DNA of 64,000 bases from DATAES01 sp963721305 (GTDB taxonomy: Bacteria > Actinomycetota > Acidimicrobiia > Acidimicrobiales > JACDCH01). The position numbers and the translations under genes were made by a program. The notes beneath the pieces are model-generated. The model was not told the DNA's origin, searched no databases, and was given only the letters and a program-made list of their open reading frames with translations. Shown in pieces: positions 18,138-26,310 of this stretch (position 1 is its first letter; every line of letters starts with the position of its first letter). The stretch is from positions 744,001 through 808,000 of the forward strand of contig CAVRIR010000005.1 in assembly GCA_963721305.1 (NCBI GenBank), written 5' to 3'.

Positions 18138-19562
18138 CTAGAGCTCCTGCTCCCAGTCGTGGGTTTCGAGGCGCGTCTTCACGTCGTGCAGGAACGCAGC
18201 CGCGTAGGCGCCGTCGAAGGCGCGGTGGTCCCACGCGAGCGCGATGTTGCCGATCGAGTGGATGCCGATTCCTTCACCACCGTCGGGCAGGTCGACGACG
18301 ACGGGGCGACGACGCACGCCGTCCGTCGAAAGGATGGCGACCTGCGGCTGGTTGATGATCGGCAAGGTGAGCAGCGTGCCGAACGGACCCGGGTTGGTGA
18401 TCGTGAACGTGCTGTTGACGATCTCGTCCGGGCTCAGCTTCTTCGAACGCGCACGGGCGGCGAGATCGCTGATCTCTCGACCGATCGCCCGCATGCGCTT
18501 CGTGTCGGCGTCGTGGATGACCGGCACCATGAGACCCTTGAAGTCGAGGTCGACCGCGATGCCGAGGTTCACGTAGTTGTGCACGACGAGCTCGTTCTCG
18601 CCCATGGTCGAGTTGACTTCGGGGAATTCCCGGATGGCGTCGATGACCGCACGCGAGATGAATGGGAGATAGGTGAGCCCGAAACCCTCGTCCTGCTTCC
18701 ATGTGTCGCGCTCGGCGCGCCGCACCCGCTCGACCGCTTCGTAGTCGACCTCGATGGCGGCGTACACGTGCGCCGACGTCTGCTTCGACCGGATCATGTG
18801 CTCGGCCGTACGCCGACGGATGTTGGAGAACGGCACCGGCGTGTCGCGTTGTCCGGGCGCCGCCGCGACTCGGGGCGCCGAGCCGCCTGCAGCCGATGCG
18901 GCTTGCGCCGATGCGGGCTGGGCGGTTGTGGGCTGGGCGGTTGTCGGGCAGCGCAGCGCGGCAGCGGGCGCGGCCTTCGCCTGAGGCTTCGACTCGATGA
19001 CCGCGAGCACGTCGTTACGGGTGATGCGCCCGCCGGCGCCGGTACCGGCGATCTGCGAAGCGTCGAGGTTGTTCTCGACGAGCAGCCGGCGAACGACCGG
19101 TGAGAGGACCCTGCTGCCACCATCGCTCGGCGCCGAAGACGCAGGGGCAGGAGCCGCCGCGGCGACCGGCTGGGGTTGCGGTTGGGGTTGCGGTTGCGGT
19201 TGCGGTGCTCGGGCTGGGGTTCCGGCTCGGGCTGGCGGTTCCGGAGCGGGTTCGGGTTCCGCGGCCGGCGCGGCCTCGGCTTCGGGTTGTGCCTCCGCGG
19301 GCGCAGCGCCCGCACCTTCGCCTGGCGGCGCGTCGGCGATGACCGCGAGCACGGCACCGACGTCGACGGTCTCGCCCTCGGGCACCTTGATCTCGGACAC
19401 ATAGCCGGCCGCGGGCGACGGCACCTCCGAGTCCACCTTGTCGGTCGAGACCTCGTACAGCACCTCGTCCTCGGCGACCTGGTCACCGACCTGCTTGAAC
19501 CATTTGGTGATCGTCCCCTCGGTCACCGTCTCACCGAGCTGGGGCATCGTCACGTCAGCCAT
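18138..19562 (-). CDS. Dihydrolipoyl acyltransferase (E2) of a 2-oxoacid dehydrogenase complex
   Basis: E2 core of a pyruvate-, 2-oxoglutarate- or branched-chain-type complex (474 aa). One lipoyl domain lies at residues 1-75 with the lipoylated Lys42 in STDKVDSE. A long Ala/Pro/Glu and Pro-Gln linker follows, then a peripheral-subunit binding domain (VLSPVVRRLLVENNLDA, about residues 150-185), another flexible linker, and the catalytic acyltransferase domain ending with DHRAFDG (the active-site His and Asp). Order in the operon is lpdA, this gene, lipB-lipA; it overlaps lpdA by 8 bp. Actinobacterial proteins of this layout are usually annotated SucB/DlaT-like; the acyl substrate is not decided by sequence. 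The (PQ)n linker comes from a hexamer tandem repeat near 19168-19205. Confidence 0.93.
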   Translation of the reverse strand: MADVTMPQLGETVTEGTITKWFKQVGDQVAEDEVLYEVSTDKVDSEVPSPAAGYVSEIKVPEGETVDVGAVLAVIADAPPGEGAGAAPAEAQPEAEAAPAAEPEPAPEPPARAGTPARAPQPQPQPQPQPQPVAAAAPAPASSAPSDGGSRVLSPVVRRLLVENNLDASQIAGTGAGGRITRNDVLAVIESKPQAKAAPAAALRCPTTAQPTTAQPASAQAASAAGGSAPRVAAAPGQRDTPVPFSNIRRRTAEHMIRSKQTSAHVYAAIEVDYEAVERVRRAERDTWKQDEGFGLTYLPFISRAVIDAIREFPEVNSTMGENELVVHNYVNLGIAVDLDFKGLMVPVIHDADTKRMRAIGREISDLAARARSKKLSPDEIVNSTFTITNPGPFGTLLTLPIINQPQVAILSTDGVRRRPVVVDLPDGGEGIGIHSIGNIALAWDHRAFDGAYAAAFLHDVKTRLETHDWEQEL

Positions 19563-20973
19563 GCAAGCTCCTTCCCGTCATCGCCAGCACGGACTCACCG
19601 AAGAGCTCGCTGAGCGATGGGTGCGGCTGGATGAACTGCGCGACTTCGTCGACGGTGGCTTCCCAGTTGACCGACAGGTAGCCCATGCCGAGCTGCTCGG
19701 TCACCCACGGACCGACCATGTGGACACCGAGGATCCGCCCGCCGTTGCCGGTGATCGGATCGCGCTCGGCGATGATCTTCACCATCCCGTCGGGCTCACC
19801 GATGATCAGCGCGCGCCCGTTGCCGATGTAGCGATGCTTCGACGTGACGACGTCGTAGCCGGCTTCCTTCGCGGCGTCCTCGGAGTAGCCGGCGAACGCG
19901 ACCTCGGGATGGCAGTAGATGCACCACGGCACCTTGCCGTAGTCGACGGGCACCGGATCTTCGCCGAGGATGTCCTTGATGACGCAGATGCCCTCCGCGA
20001 AGCCGACGTGCGCGAGCTGCGGCGTGGCGATGACGTCGCCCACTGCGTAGATGCCGTCGTCGGCGGTGCGGCAGCGCTCGTCGACTTCGACGAAGCCTCG
20101 CTGATCGACGACCACCGCGGACTCGGCTTTGTCGAGGCCGAGTGAGTCGGAGTACGGCCGTCGACCGACGGACATGACGACGAGGTCGACTTCGATCGAC
20201 TCGCCCTCGCCGAACTGCACGGTCGTGCCCTTGCCCTTCTTGTTCGGCACGTGGCCCGTGACGGCAACGCCGGTGCGGACGTCGATGCCGCGCTTCTTGA
20301 ACGCGCGGAGCACCTGCTGAGTGATGTCGCTGTCGCAGCCGGGCAGGATCTTCGGCAACGCTTCGAGGATGCTGACCTTCGTGCCGAGGTCGCTCATCAT
20401 CGACGCGAACTCGCAACCGATGGCGCCGCCGCCGATGACGACGGCCGAGCCGGGAAGCTGGTCGATCGAGAGGAGCTCGTCGCTCGTCACGACCAGCTTG
20501 CCGTCGACGTCGAAGCCGGGAATCGTCCGGGGGACGGATCCCGACGCGAGGATGATCGCGTCAGCCGTGAGCTCGACGTCACCCGACTCACCACCGCTGA
20601 CCGCCACGACCTTGCCGGGCCGCAACGTGCCGGTGCCCAGATAGGTGGTGACCTTGCGTCCCTTGAGGAGGCTCGCCAAGCCCTTGTAGAGCTGGTCGAC
20701 GACCTTCTGCTTGCGGTCCATCGTGACCGACCAGTCCAGTCCGGGCTGATCGGACAGGACGCCGAACTCCTTGGCATTCGCGACGTGGCGGTAGGTCGCG
20801 GCGGTCTCGAGCAGCTCCTTGGCCGGGATGCAACCGACGTGCAGGCAGGTACCGCCGACCTTGTTGTTCTCGATCATGCCGATGTCGAGGCCGGCCGAGG
20901 CGCCGTACAACGCGGCCGCGTAACCACCCGGGCCGCCGCCGATGATCACGACGTCGTGGTGCTTTTCGGTCAC
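19555..20973 (-). CDS. lpdA: Dihydrolipoyl dehydrogenase (E3)
   Basis: FAD enzyme that reoxidises dihydrolipoyl groups with NAD+. The FAD-binding GGGPGGYAAAL is near residue 12, the redox-active disulfide is Cys43-Cys48 (GGTCLHVGCIPAKE), the NAD-binding VVIGGGAIGCEFASM is central, and the C-terminal His-Glu dyad region is HPSLSELFGE. At 472 aa the length is normal. Its 3' end overlaps the E2 start by 8 bp, and its start is 10 bp after the epimerase gene stop, so the four genes form one likely operon. It probably serves the adjacent E2 and possibly a glycine cleavage system encoded elsewhere. Confidence 0.96.
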   Translation of the reverse strand: MTEKHHDVVIIGGGPGGYAAALYGASAGLDIGMIENNKVGGTCLHVGCIPAKELLETAATYRHVANAKEFGVLSDQPGLDWSVTMDRKQKVVDQLYKGLASLLKGRKVTTYLGTGTLRPGKVVAVSGGESGDVELTADAIILASGSVPRTIPGFDVDGKLVVTSDELLSIDQLPGSAVVIGGGAIGCEFASMMSDLGTKVSILEALPKILPGCDSDITQQVLRAFKKRGIDVRTGVAVTGHVPNKKGKGTTVQFGEGESIEVDLVVMSVGRRPYSDSLGLDKAESAVVVDQRGFVEVDERCRTADDGIYAVGDVIATPQLAHVGFAEGICVIKDILGEDPVPVDYGKVPWCIYCHPEVAFAGYSEDAAKEAGYDVVTSKHRYIGNGRALIIGEPDGMVKIIAERDPITGNGGRILGVHMVGPWVTEQLGMGYLSVNWEATVDEVAQFIQPHPSLSELFGESVLAMTGRSLHG

Positions 20974-20983
20974 TCGAACGATG

Positions 20984-21925
20984 CTAACGACGGGGCTCGC
21001 TGAACCACGCGGTGGTCATCTCCAGCCCGTCCTCGAACGAGACCTCCGCCCGCCAGCCGAGCTTGTCGGCCGCCTCCGTCACTTCTGCGCACGTGTAGCG
21101 GACGTCCCCGGCACGGGGATCGGTGTGCACCGGCTCAGGCTCCACTTCGAGCAGCCGGCCGAGATTCTCGAGCACGTCGAGCAACGAGTGCTCGTGACCG
21201 CCCGCGATGTTGTAGGCGCGTCCCGCGGCGTCGGCGGGCGCGCTGGCGGCGGCGATGTTCGCCGCGACCACATCGCTGACGTAGGTGAAGTCGCGGCTCT
21301 GCTTGCCGTCGCCGTGAACCGTCGGCGGGGCTCCCGTCTTCAAGGCGTCGATGAACAGCGGGATGACCGCCGCGTACTGCGAGTCGGGTCGCTGCCGCGG
21401 GCCGTACACGTTGAAGTAGCGCAGCGCGAACGTCTCGAGTCCGTAGAGTTCCGTGAACACGCGGCAGTAGTGCTCGCCGGCGAGCTTCGACACCGCGTAC
21501 GGAGAGCGCGGCAGCAGCGCCGTCGTCTCGGGGGTCGGTCGGACCTCGGCGCCGCCGTACACGCTCGACGAGGACGCATAGACGACCCGTCGCACGCCCG
21601 TCGTCCGCGCCGCATCGAGGACCGTGAGCGTGCCGTGCGTGTTCGCAGTGTCCGTGGCGAGCGGGTGCTCGACCGAGCGCAGCACCGCTCGGTGCGCGGC
21701 CTGGTGGAACACGACGTCGCACCCGTCGACCGCCGTGCGGACGAGAGCGACGTCGTCGACGGCGCCGATGATCAGCCGCGCATCGGGATGGAGCTGCACG
21801 GCGTACCCCGTCGAGAGATCGTCGAGGACACGCACCTCGTGACCCTGCTCGATGAGCGCGTCGACGAGATTGGAACCGATGAAACCGGCGCCGCCGGTGA
21901 CGAGAACCGTCCAGGGAGAACTCAC
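20984..21925 (-). CDS. NAD-dependent epimerase/dehydratase (UDP-glucose 4-epimerase-like)
   Basis: Extended short-chain dehydrogenase of 313 aa. The NAD motif GGAGFIGSN is at the N-terminus, followed by DDLSTG, HQAAH, SSSSVYGG, the catalytic YAVSK and RYFNVYGPRQ, typical of nucleotide-sugar epimerases. GTG 21925 is preferred because it begins SSPWTVLVTGGAGFIGSN; upstream codons fall in a repeat. It is first in a probable operon with lpdA, E2 and lipB-lipA, an unusual partner for lipoate genes, so co-transcription may be incidental. The product is probably UDP-galactose or a related sugar, but specificity cannot be read from sequence. Confidence 0.9.
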   Translation of the reverse strand: MSSPWTVLVTGGAGFIGSNLVDALIEQGHEVRVLDDLSTGYAVQLHPDARLIIGAVDDVALVRTAVDGCDVVFHQAAHRAVLRSVEHPLATDTANTHGTLTVLDAARTTGVRRVVYASSSSVYGGAEVRPTPETTALLPRSPYAVSKLAGEHYCRVFTELYGLETFALRYFNVYGPRQRPDSQYAAVIPLFIDALKTGAPPTVHGDGKQSRDFTYVSDVVAANIAAASAPADAAGRAYNIAGGHEHSLLDVLENLGRLLEVEPEPVHTDPRAGDVRYTCAEVTEAADKLGWRAEVSFEDGLEMTTAWFSEPRR

Positions 21926-21940
21926 GATGTGTAACGGTAG

Positions 21941-22080
21941 GCGGCGAGGGAAGGCGCCAGCGACGAGCCGCACGCATCAACGAACGAGCCCGCACGGGCG
22001 AGCAAGTTGATGTCGGAACCCAGCGGCGAGGGAAGGCGCCAGCGACGAGCCCGCACGGCGAGCAAGTTGATGTCGGAACC
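21941..22080. repeat. Imperfect tandem direct repeat upstream of the dpr cluster
   Basis: Copy 1 (21941-22020) and copy 2 (22023-22080) both start GCGGCGAGGGAAGGCGCCAG and end AGCAAGTTGATGTCGGAACC. Copy 1 carries about 20 extra bases in the middle. The repeat lies between the divergent epimerase and dpr genes. Confidence 0.85.
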
Positions 22081-22115
22081 CGGGTAATGTCCGGCGCCGA
22101 CATGAGCGACCAGAC

Positions 22116-22205
22116 ATGAGCACCCGCCGCCTCATCATCGCTGCGCTGCTGTGCGGATTGGCGATCCTGGTCGCGTTCACCGTCCAGGTGGTGACCGCCC
22201 GATGA
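22116..22205 (+). CDS. Predicted 29-aa membrane microprotein upstream of dprE2
   Basis: ATG 22116 opens a 30-codon frame encoding a short positively charged start (MSTRR) and one hydrophobic helix (LIIAALLCGLAILVAF), ending VQVVTAR. Its TGA overlaps the ATG of dprE2 (ATGA), the same coupling seen at many genes in this window, and it is the first frame after the repeat region. It could be a true small membrane protein or a leader that couples translation of dprE2. Support is the overlap and the clean transmembrane pattern; no homologue is known to me. Confidence 0.5.
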   Translation: MSTRRLIIAALLCGLAILVAFTVQVVTAR

Positions 22206-22966
22206 AGAACGCACTCGGTGCCGTCCAGTCCGCCGTCGTGCTCGGCGGTGGATCCGACATCGCGCAGGCGACGTTGCGCCGGTTGGTCGCGCAGGGTTGT
22301 CGCACGGTCGTGCTCGCGGCGCGCCGGCCAGACGAGCTCGCCGGCGACGTGCAGGCGCTGACGACCGCGGGCGCGACCACCGTCCGCACCGTCGCGTTCG
22401 ACGCACTCGACACCGGCTCGCACACCGCGGTGATCGAGTCGTGCTTCGAGGGTGGGGACGTCGATCTCGTCCTCATCGCCTTCGGGGTGCTCGGCGACCA
22501 GGAGGTGTTCGACGACGATCCCGAGGCGGCGGCCGAGCTGGCCCGGGTCAACTACGTGGGCGCCGTGTCGAGCGGCCTCGCTGCGGCCCGCGCGCTGCGC
22601 CGCCAGGGGCACGGCACGATCGTCGTGCTGTCGTCGGTCGCCGGCGAGCGGGTCCGGAAGTCGAACTTCGTGTATGGGTCGACGAAGGCCGCAATCGACG
22701 CATTTGCGCAGGGTCTCGGCGACAGCCTCGTGGGATCGGGAGTCAACCTGATGGTGGTCCGGCCCGGCTTCGTCACCACGAAGATGACCACGGGCATGGA
22801 AGCGGCGCCGTTCTCCACCGACGCCGGCGCCGTGGCGGATGCGATCGTGCACGGGCTGGCGGCCGGCAAGGAAGTGGTGTGGGTGCCGCCGTTGCTCCGC
22901 TGGGTGATGGCCATCTTCCGTCATCTGCCTCGGGCAGTGTGGCGGAAGGTGTCCGCATCCCGGTAG
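22202..22966 (+). CDS. dprE2: Decaprenylphospho-2-keto-erythro-pentofuranose reductase
   Basis: Short-chain dehydrogenase (254 aa) that reduces the 2'-keto intermediate to decaprenylphosphoryl-arabinose, second step of the DprE1/DprE2 epimerisation. It has the nucleotide motif LGGGSDIAQA, NYVGAVSSG, catalytic Ser in VVLSSVAGE, YGSTKAAIDAF (Tyr and Lys) and a C-terminal hydrophobic segment (LLRWVMAIFRHLP) as in mycobacterial DprE2. ATG 22202 fits the ATGA overlap with the upstream micro-ORF. It is followed by the ubiA-type gene and dprE1, which strongly supports the pathway assignment. Confidence 0.9.
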   Translation: MKNALGAVQSAVVLGGGSDIAQATLRRLVAQGCRTVVLAARRPDELAGDVQALTTAGATTVRTVAFDALDTGSHTAVIESCFEGGDVDLVLIAFGVLGDQEVFDDDPEAAAELARVNYVGAVSSGLAAARALRRQGHGTIVVLSSVAGERVRKSNFVYGSTKAAIDAFAQGLGDSLVGSGVNLMVVRPGFVTTKMTTGMEAAPFSTDAGAVADAIVHGLAAGKEVVWVPPLLRWVMAIFRHLPRAVWRKVSASR

Positions 22967-22993
22967 GCCTCGCACCCGGCATACGCTGGAGCG

Positions 22994-23920
22994 ATGGTTC
23001 GGGAAGAGGTCGAGCTGCGCGATCTCGGCCCGGAGGAGCCGGAGCGCTCCTGGTTGAGCGCCGTGGCCCGCACCGCGCGCCCACGCCAGTGGTCGAAGAA
23101 CGTCCTCGTGTTCGCCGCGCCCGGTGCGGCGGGCGTGCTCACCCAGGTGACGCCTCTGGTCCAGACGATCGTCGCCTTCGTCTGCTTCTGCTTCGCGGCG
23201 AGCGGCACCTACTTCCTCAACGATGCCGCCGACGTCGAGGCGGATCGCCTTCACCCCGTCAAGCGCAACCGGCCCATCGCCGCCGGCCAGCTGAGCGTCC
23301 CCGCGGCACGGGCCATCGGCGTGACGCTGATCATCGCCGGCATCGGACTGTCGTTCACCGCACGGTGGCAGCTGGCCGTGACCGTCGCCGCCTACGTGGC
23401 GGTCACGACGGCGTACTCGATGTGGCTGAAGCACGTCGCCGTCTTCGACATCGTGGCCGTGGCTGCCGGCTTCGTCCTGCGGGCCATCGGCGGCGCGACC
23501 GCGACAGGCGTGCCGATCTCCGACTGGTTCTTCATCGTCGCGTCGTTCGGTTCGCTGTTCATGGTCACGGGAAAGCGCCACGCCGAACGAGCGCGCATGG
23601 GAGAAGACGCGCACACGACCCGCGCCACGCTCGGCGAGTACTCCGAGAGCTACCTCGCGTACCTGCGCGCGGTGACCTCCGGTACCGTCCTCGTCGGTTA
23701 CTGCTTGTGGGCGTTCGAGAAGGCGCACGAGACCAACGCCAGCGTGCCGTGGTACCAGCTCTCGATCCTTCCTTTCGTGTTGGGCCTCTTGCGGTACGCC
23801 CTTCTGGTCGATCAAGGAAAAGGTGAAGCACCTGAAGAGATCGTCCTGTCCGACCGGGCGCTGCAGTTGATCGGGTTGTTCTGGCTCGTCATCTTCGGCC
23901 TCGGCGTGCACACGACCTGA
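22994..23920 (+). CDS. ubiA: Decaprenyl-phosphate phosphoribosyltransferase (UbiA family)
   Basis: Integral membrane prenyltransferase of 308 aa that attaches 5-phosphoribose to decaprenyl phosphate, the entry step to decaprenylphosphoryl-arabinose. The aspartate-rich NDAADVEADRLHPVKRNRPIAAG motif region matches the Rv3806c-type enzymes, together with RPRQWSKN near the N-terminus and a second acidic loop. About eight to nine hydrophobic helices are visible. Its stop shares one base with the dprE1 start (TGATG), indicating coupling. The pathway step is known from mycobacteria; its presence here is inferred from motif and gene order. Confidence 0.9.
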   Translation: MVREEVELRDLGPEEPERSWLSAVARTARPRQWSKNVLVFAAPGAAGVLTQVTPLVQTIVAFVCFCFAASGTYFLNDAADVEADRLHPVKRNRPIAAGQLSVPAARAIGVTLIIAGIGLSFTARWQLAVTVAAYVAVTTAYSMWLKHVAVFDIVAVAAGFVLRAIGGATATGVPISDWFFIVASFGSLFMVTGKRHAERARMGEDAHTTRATLGEYSESYLAYLRAVTSGTVLVGYCLWAFEKAHETNASVPWYQLSILPFVLGLLRYALLVDQGKGEAPEEIVLSDRALQLIGLFWLVIFGLGVHTT

Positions 23921-25285
23921 TGAGCGACGACAAGACGCTGCTGACCGGGTGGGGACGGGCGATGCCGTCTGCGGCGGACGTGCACGGGCCCGCGCACGTC
24001 GACGCCCTCACTGACGCGCTGGTCGAGCCCGGTTACCGCGGCGTCATCGCCCGCGGCCTCGGCCGCTCCTACGGCGACGCGGCCCAGAACGCCGGCGGCG
24101 TCGTCCTCGACACGACGAAGTCGGGCCTCACGGGGCAGATCCCGATCGTCGACGGCGTCGTAACGGTTCCTGCGGGCACGAGCCTGGACGATCTCATCGC
24201 CGCGGCGGTGCCGCAGGGCTACTTCGTGCCGGCGAGCCCCGGCACGCGGTTCGTCACCGTGGGCGGAGCCGTTGCCGCGGACGTCCACGGCAAGAACCAT
24301 CACACCGACGGCTCGTTCACGAACCACGTGCGCTCGCTTCGTCTTGCGATCCCCGGCGGGAAGGTGCTCGACATCGGGCCAGGCGACGATCAGCAGCCCG
24401 AGCTGTTCTGGGCCACCGCGGGCGGGATGGGCCTCACGGGCGTGATCCTCGACGTCACCATGGCGATGCCGCGGATCGAGAGCAGCCTCGTGTCCGTCGA
24501 CACCGATCGGGTGCACGACCTCGACACGGTGATGGCGATGATGGTCGAAGGCGACGATCGCTATCACTACTCCGTTGCCTGGATCGACCTCATGGCCACC
24601 GGCCGCACCATGGGCCGGTCGGTCCTCACGCGGGGCGACTTCGCGCCGCTGGATGCGCTGCCACCCGGACGACGAGGTGATCCGCTGCGGCTTCCGCCTC
24701 GCCGCTTGATCCCCGCGCCGCCGGCGCCGTCGGGACTGCTGAACAAGGCGACCGTCGCGCGCGTTCAACGAGTTCTGGTACCGCCGTGCACCGCGCCATC
24801 GGGTCGCGGAGCTGCAGACGATCCCCCAGTTCTTCCATCCCCTCGACATGTTCGACCACTGGAACCGGCTCTACGGACCACGAGGGTTCCTGCAATGGCA
24901 GGCGGTCATCCCCACCGGGCACGAGCGAACGTTGCAGCGCGTCGTCGAGGCGTTGAGCAGCGAAGGGCTGCCGTCGTTCCTCGCGGTGCTCAAGCGCTTC
25001 GGCGCCGCCAATCCGGGACCGATCTCGTTTCCGATGCCGGGCTGGACGCTCGCGCTCGACCTGCCCGTGGCCCACGGCCCGGAGCTCGCGGTGCTGCTCG
25101 ACGATCTCGACGAAGACGTCGTCGAGGCGGGCGGGCGCGTCTACCTCGCCAAGGACAGCCGCTTGCGACCCGAGCTGCTTCCGTTGATGTACCCGCGGCT
25201 CGACGAGTGGCGCGAGATCAGGGACTCGGTCGATCCCGACCGGACGCTCTGCAGCGACCTCGCCCGCCGCCTCCACCTGCTCTGA
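23920..25285 (+). CDS. dprE1: Decaprenylphosphoryl-beta-D-ribose 2'-oxidase (single frameshift)
   Basis: FAD-dependent oxidase, first half of the DPR to DPA epimerisation. The N-terminal half has ARGLGRSYGDAAQN, PASPGTRFVTVGGAVAADVHGKNHH (FAD-binding domain) and MGLTGVILDVTM. The C-terminal half, in another frame, has FNEFWYRRAP, FFHPLDMFDHWNRLYGP, LKRFGAANPGPISFP and YLAKDSRL. Removing one base around 24755-24764 (a GCGCGCG tract) restores a protein of about 454 aa, close to mycobacterial DprE1. At the position of the benzothiazinone-reactive Cys of M. tuberculosis (Cys387) this protein reads GWTLALD, with Ala in place of Cys. It is the last gene of the dprE2-ubiA-dprE1 operon; the break is probably sequence error. 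Confidence 0.9.
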
Positions 25286-25333
25286 CCACCCGCACTGTGT
25301 GCAGACCCGGCGTCGAACGGACCGGGCGGCGGG

Positions 25334-25576
25334 TCAATCCTCGCGGCGGTGGCGGAGGTACATCGAGAACAGCTCGGCGGCGCCGATGGAGACGGCGGCC
25401 GTGATGAGCAGCATGAGCCAGAGCTGCGCGTCGCGCTCGAACCACAGGAAGTGGATCGGGACCCGGTGCGTGTTCTGGAGGACGAAGATGATGACGATCG
25501 CGGCAAGAGCCACTGCGCCGATCAGAGACGGCGGAACGTGCCTTCCCTTGGGTTCGAGCGAATCGCCATGGGCCAC
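25334..25576 (-). CDS. Small LapA-like (DUF1049) inner-membrane protein
   Basis: An 80-aa protein starting at GTG 25576. Two transmembrane segments (LIGAVALAAIVIIFVL and LWLMLLITAAVSIGAAEL) flank QNTHRVPIHFLWFERD, the layout and QN motif of the LapA/DUF1049 family, whose role in lipid or envelope assembly is poorly known. It ends with basic RHRRED. It converges with dprE1 (48 bp) and lies 32 bp downstream of the kdpE-like gene on the same strand. Confidence 0.8.
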   Translation of the reverse strand: MAHGDSLEPKGRHVPPSLIGAVALAAIVIIFVLQNTHRVPIHFLWFERDAQLWLMLLITAAVSIGAAELFSMYLRHRRED

Positions 25577-25608
25577 GAACGAGAGCGTATGGCGCGCTCG
25601 GTCGCGGC

Positions 25609-26310
25609 TCAGGGACTGCCGCGGTCGAGCAAGCGGTAGCCGACACCCGGTTCGGTGACCAGGCGCGGCGCGGCGGGATCCTCGCCGAGCTTCTTTCGCA
25701 ACTGGCTCGCGTACACGCGCAGGTACTGCGTCTCGCTGCCGTACTCCGGGCCCCACACCTCCTGGAGGATCGTCCGGTGCGTGAGCACTCGCCCCGGGTG
25801 GCGAGCGAGGAGCGCGAGGAACGCGAACTCCTTCGGCGTGAGCTCGACCTCCTCACCCGCCACGCTGACCCGGTGGTGGGGAACATCGACCACGACGTCG
25901 CCGACGGTCAGGATCGGATCCGGCGGCTCGCCGTCGACGGCGCGGCGGCGACGCAGAGCGACTCGGAGGCGGGCCAGTAGCTCGGGCGTCGAGAACGGCT
26001 TCGTGACGTAGTCGTCTGCGCCGACGTCGAGCGTCTCGACCTTGCGATGCTCGCTGTCGTCCACCGTCAGCACGATGATCGGGACGTCGGACCAGCCGCG
26101 GATGCGGCGGCACACGTCGTTGCCGTCGATGTCGGGAAGGCCGAGGTCGAGGATGATCGCGGCGGGATCGTTCGTCGCCGCCGCGTCGATGCCTTGCTGG
26201 CCGGTGGTGGCGACGACGGCGCGGTAGCCGCGGGCCTCGAGGGCGGCCCGCAGCGCTCGGCCGATCGCCGGCGTGTCCTCGATCACGAGGATGACCTGTG
26301 GCGCGGTCAT
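25609..26310 (-). CDS. kdpE: OmpR-family response regulator, KdpE-like
   Basis: A 233-aa regulator. The receiver domain contains the acidic pair (VIEDTP), phospho-Asp in AIILDLGLPDIDG, Thr in VLTVDD and Lys in DDYVTKPFSTPELLARLRVALRRR. The winged-helix output domain contains ELTPKEFAFLALLARHPGRVLTHRTILQEVWGPEYGSETQYLRVYASQLRKKL, which closely matches KdpE proteins. Its ATG overlaps the kinase stop (ATGA). No kdpFABC genes are present. The nearest divergent gene is a KimA-like transporter behind two strong direct repeats, so this regulator probably controls that gene (inference). Confidence 0.88.
   Translation of the reverse strand: MTAPQVILVIEDTPAIGRALRAALEARGYRAVVATTGQQGIDAAATNDPAAIILDLGLPDIDGNDVCRRIRGWSDVPIIVLTVDDSEHRKVETLDVGADDYVTKPFSTPELLARLRVALRRRRAVDGEPPDPILTVGDVVVDVPHHRVSVAGEEVELTPKEFAFLALLARHPGRVLTHRTILQEVWGPEYGSETQYLRVYASQLRKKLGEDPAAPRLVTEPGVGYRLLDRGSP

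Noticed and set aside
16704..19103. 799-codon open frame on the plus strand opposite lipB-lipA and the E2 gene
   Set aside because: It is antisense to two clearly recognised genes, is rich in Arg/His/Asp as expected for a mirror frame of GC-rich codons, and has no domain.
19168..19205. Hexamer tandem repeat in the E2 gene as a separate element
   Set aside because: It simply encodes the flexible Pro-Gln linker of the E2 protein and is described there.
21941..22080. CRISPR-like repeat array
   Set aside because: Only two adjacent imperfect copies without regular spacers, and no cas genes nearby.
21977..23911. 644-codon frame on the minus strand opposite dprE2 and ubiA
   Set aside because: Mirror frame of two well-supported genes; composition is His/Arg/Asp-rich with no motif.
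24740..24780. Programmed ribosomal frameshift in dprE1
   Set aside because: No slippery heptamer or downstream structure was evident, and the same one-base excess recurs in many unrelated genes, pointing to a technical cause.
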